From Galerina marginata (taxonomy: Eukaryota > Basidiomycota > Agaricomycetes > Agaricales > Galerinaceae): a DNA stretch of 64,000 bases. The translations under genes were made by a program, and so were the position numbers. Positions 62,023 to 64,000 of this stretch are shown piece after piece. Positions within the stretch are counted from its first letter, which is position 1. Each line of letters begins with the position of its first letter. The stretch spans positions 930,001-994,000 of the forward strand of contig JAECYW010000017.1 of the NCBI GenBank assembly GCA_023014335.1, given 5' to 3'. Under the pieces are notes generated by a model, which worked only from the letters and a program-made list of their open reading frames with translations, ran no database searches and had not been told where the DNA came from.

Positions 62023-63317
62023 ATGTTTCCCTCTCTCCGTCCCGGTCAACTAGCTTTCTTGGTTGTCTTTCACTATCTCCTGCTCTTTTCCCTTCCAGTC
62101 AACGCTCTACCTCTTAATGCCCGACAAAATGCGACAGGCAAACCCACTTCGGTCACTACAGTTCACACTACGAATACGTATGTCCCATCTCCGATCCACA
62201 TTGTCCTTGTAACTCAACTCCTTGCAGTCCTCTTGGACTATTAACGGAGACATGTGTCGTGGTTCTCACTCCGATAAAGGACGCTCAGGGGAAAGATGCC
62301 GTGCAGGAGGTGAAGACCTGCACAGTCTCCATGCAGAACTCGTCCAGTTCCTCGGCATCCTCTGGTTCCCCATCAACCTCCAGCAGTGCCACTGATTCAT
62401 CGTCGTCGATTTCCACTACTGCTTCAACGACTGCTTCAACGACTGCTGCCACGACTTCTGCTTCTGCTCCATCCTCCTCTGTTTCGTCTTCGTCTTCGTC
62501 AACCGTTTCTTCGTCCACCAGCGCAGCCGCCTCGTCATCTACGTCGGCGTCAGCGTCCCCTTCAGGCGGGATTGTGGTTATCGTGCGTTACCGTTTAATA
62601 CCATTCTTGAGGTGCCTAACCTTCTTTTCAGGGCTTGTCATCGGTAGCAGCCACTCAGGCTTCATCGGCGACTTCATCAGCGACTTCCGCCTCTGCCACA
62701 CCTAGCGACTCGGCATCTGGAATCGTCGTTATTGTGAGTCAAACCTTTCATCTTGATTCTGGTGAAATTTATATCTTTGGTTATCAGGGCATGTCGTCTG
62801 TACCTGCGCCATCTGCGTCCTCGACTTCTGCGTCCGCTGCTGCCACTGGGGGCCCTGTAGTTGGGGTAAGGATAAATCTTACTTTGGATTCGCTGTTTCT
62901 AAATATGTTATTAGGGTACGTCGAGTGTTCCAGCTCCCGCCACCTCAGCTGCCCCCCCAGCCACTTCTGCCCCGGCGACGGTACCCACACCTTCCGCTGC
63001 TCCAGCAGACCAATCCGCTGCATCCGCTGCAGCTGTTGAATCATCGTCGACTCCCTCCGCTGCTGCTGCATTCACTCTCCCTGGAAAGAAACTCTCCGTG
63101 CTCCCAATTGGTCTTGGTGTCTTTGCGGGCATTTCAGTCATTGCTCTGATCGTTGTTGGATTGGTAACCTACGAGCGTACGAAGTATCGCAAGGTTCGTT
63201 TCCTCCATTCCTTTGGTTCAAGTTGCTAAAGTCGCTTTGTGCTTCTCACAGGCGTTCCGGCAACGTAAACTTGCTGAATCGGGCGCTGGTATGGGTTACG
63301 GAGGAAACACTGTCTGA
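62023..63317 (+). CDS. Ser/Thr-rich single-pass membrane protein (mucin- or wall-sensor-like)
   Basis: Starts at ATG 62023 with a signal peptide (MFPSLRPGQLAFLVVFHYLLLFSLPVNA). After a short intron, LLTETCVVVLTPI and a segment ending VKTCTVSMQN are followed by about 90 residues of Ser, Thr and Ala, likely O-mannosylated. Three further exons begin GLSSVAAT, GMSSVPAPS and GTSSVPAPA, and the preceding ones end GIVVI, GIVVI and GPVVG, so exons of similar design repeat. Near the C-terminus lies one transmembrane segment (LSVLPIGLGVFAGISVIALIVVGLVTY), then a short basic cytosolic tail (ERTKYRK) and a last exon (AFRQRKLAES...GGNTV) ending at TGA 63315-63317. The plan resembles fungal wall-stress sensors such as Mid2/Wsc, but no WSC domain is seen, so sensor function is inference. 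Confidence 0.85.
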
Positions 63318-64000
63318 AAGCTCTCGGAAGGGAAATTAGTACGCTAAACTTCTTTTATGCACTAGTTATCTCAATACCCGCTTTCCGCCTTCATCTTTGT
63401 CCGTGTCCTTTTTTTTGTTACCACGAGACTATCCTGGGGGACTTTATCTTTATTCTAATTTTTTTTTCTCTGGCATCGTCAAGTTCCACCTGTAATATTG
63501 TCTTTGTAAAGGAGCGTATACACTACTTGTCGCCCAGGATATTCGATGCAATTATACACACTTAGAGAGATGTTGGCATCGTGATGGCGGTGTTGTCCTC
63601 CTGATCATGAGGGCCTAGATTGGTCGGGAATCTTCAACTTACTCGTGTTCCAATCTGGTCTCAGTAGTTACACCATCTCGACTCTTGAAAGGGCTTCCAG
63701 CCTGTTCTTTCACGGACAGATTATGCCCGAATCATGGTTACAGGAGCCTTCTTCGTACAGGATGGTCCATACGTGCGTCAGAATCCGATTTTATGCCAGT
63801 GTAAACTGCTTGACCTATTCAGGCACTCTACTCCGCCATGAGTCCGAGTGACTTGAAATACAACGACCTCAAAAGGCTACTCAGTAGTAATCCACCGCCC
63901 GTTTAATTGGTATTTTAATTATATTGTGGCGCATCCACAGTCGTTTATTTTGTGTAAATGACAACTTCTTGTCATCCGAGTCAGTGTCAAGTTCTTACCA
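63318..64000. other. 3' flank without a supported gene
   Basis: 683 nt after the membrane-protein stop. Contains T-rich tracts (about 63410-63470) probably belonging to its 3' UTR. One 68-codon frame at 63645-63851 has no recognisable feature. Confidence 0.35.

Noticed and set aside
62285..62518. Acidic 77-codon ORF on the minus strand
   Set aside because: It is the antisense shadow of the Ser/Thr repeat region of the membrane protein.

Overview
The window is nuclear DNA from a filamentous basidiomycete, most likely an Agaricomycete. Genes are cut by many short introns (about 37-70 nt, GT-AG, often with a CTGAC-like branch site 15-20 nt before the acceptor). Several exons are only 3-10 nt long. 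The gene families are typically fungal: P5B ATPase, Nse4, ARPC4, nucleolar FKBP, gelsolin-repeat protein and tandem P450s.

Layout. 0-9 kb: two plus-strand genes for poorly known, low-complexity proteins (1550-2862 and 6997-8876) separated by about 4 kb without a recognisable gene. 11.1-13.8 kb: 40S ribosomal protein S5 and a coiled-coil protein, both minus strand. 14.3-16.8 kb: a tandem pair of secreted, cysteine-containing, probably GPI-anchored proteins; the second copy is frameshifted. 17.3-22.9 kb: a large repeat-bearing protein ending in gelsolin-like repeats. 23.3-24.8 kb: a secreted GH17-like glycoside hydrolase. 24.9-31.7 kb: Nse4 (SMC5/6 kleisin) diverging from a HIRAN-SNF2-RING helicase of the Rad5/HLTF type, two genome-maintenance genes side by side. 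32-35.3 kb: a GNAT acetyltransferase, ARPC4, and a nucleoplasmin-like/FKBP proline isomerase that diverges from ARPC4. 35.8-51.2 kb: two tandem, closely related P450 genes. 54.5-63.3 kb: a short-chain dehydrogenase, a P5B cation/polyamine-type ATPase (Ypk9/ATP13A2 type), and a Ser/Thr-rich single-pass membrane protein.

The most striking structure is nested. A complete Ty3/gypsy chromovirus-like retrotransposon (39139-49215, minus strand) lies inside a 51-nt intron of the second P450, with a 5-bp target duplication (gttgg) and LTRs that look identical. Its 5' LTR has itself been entered by an 838-bp terminal-inverted-repeat element (48119-48956). The retrotransposon carries an extra open frame of unknown function between integrase and the 3' LTR, and one in-frame TGA inside reverse transcriptase.

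A second theme is one-base frameshifts in otherwise well-conserved exons. At least ten can be located by comparing conserved motifs or internal repeats, and they are concentrated between 16 and 31 kb, while Nse4, ARPC4, FKBP, the first P450, the SDR, the P5B ATPase and the retrotransposon are free of them. Either some genes are decaying or parts of the assembly carry insertion errors; raw reads would decide. All coordinates were derived by reading the sequence and splice signals by hand, without database searches.
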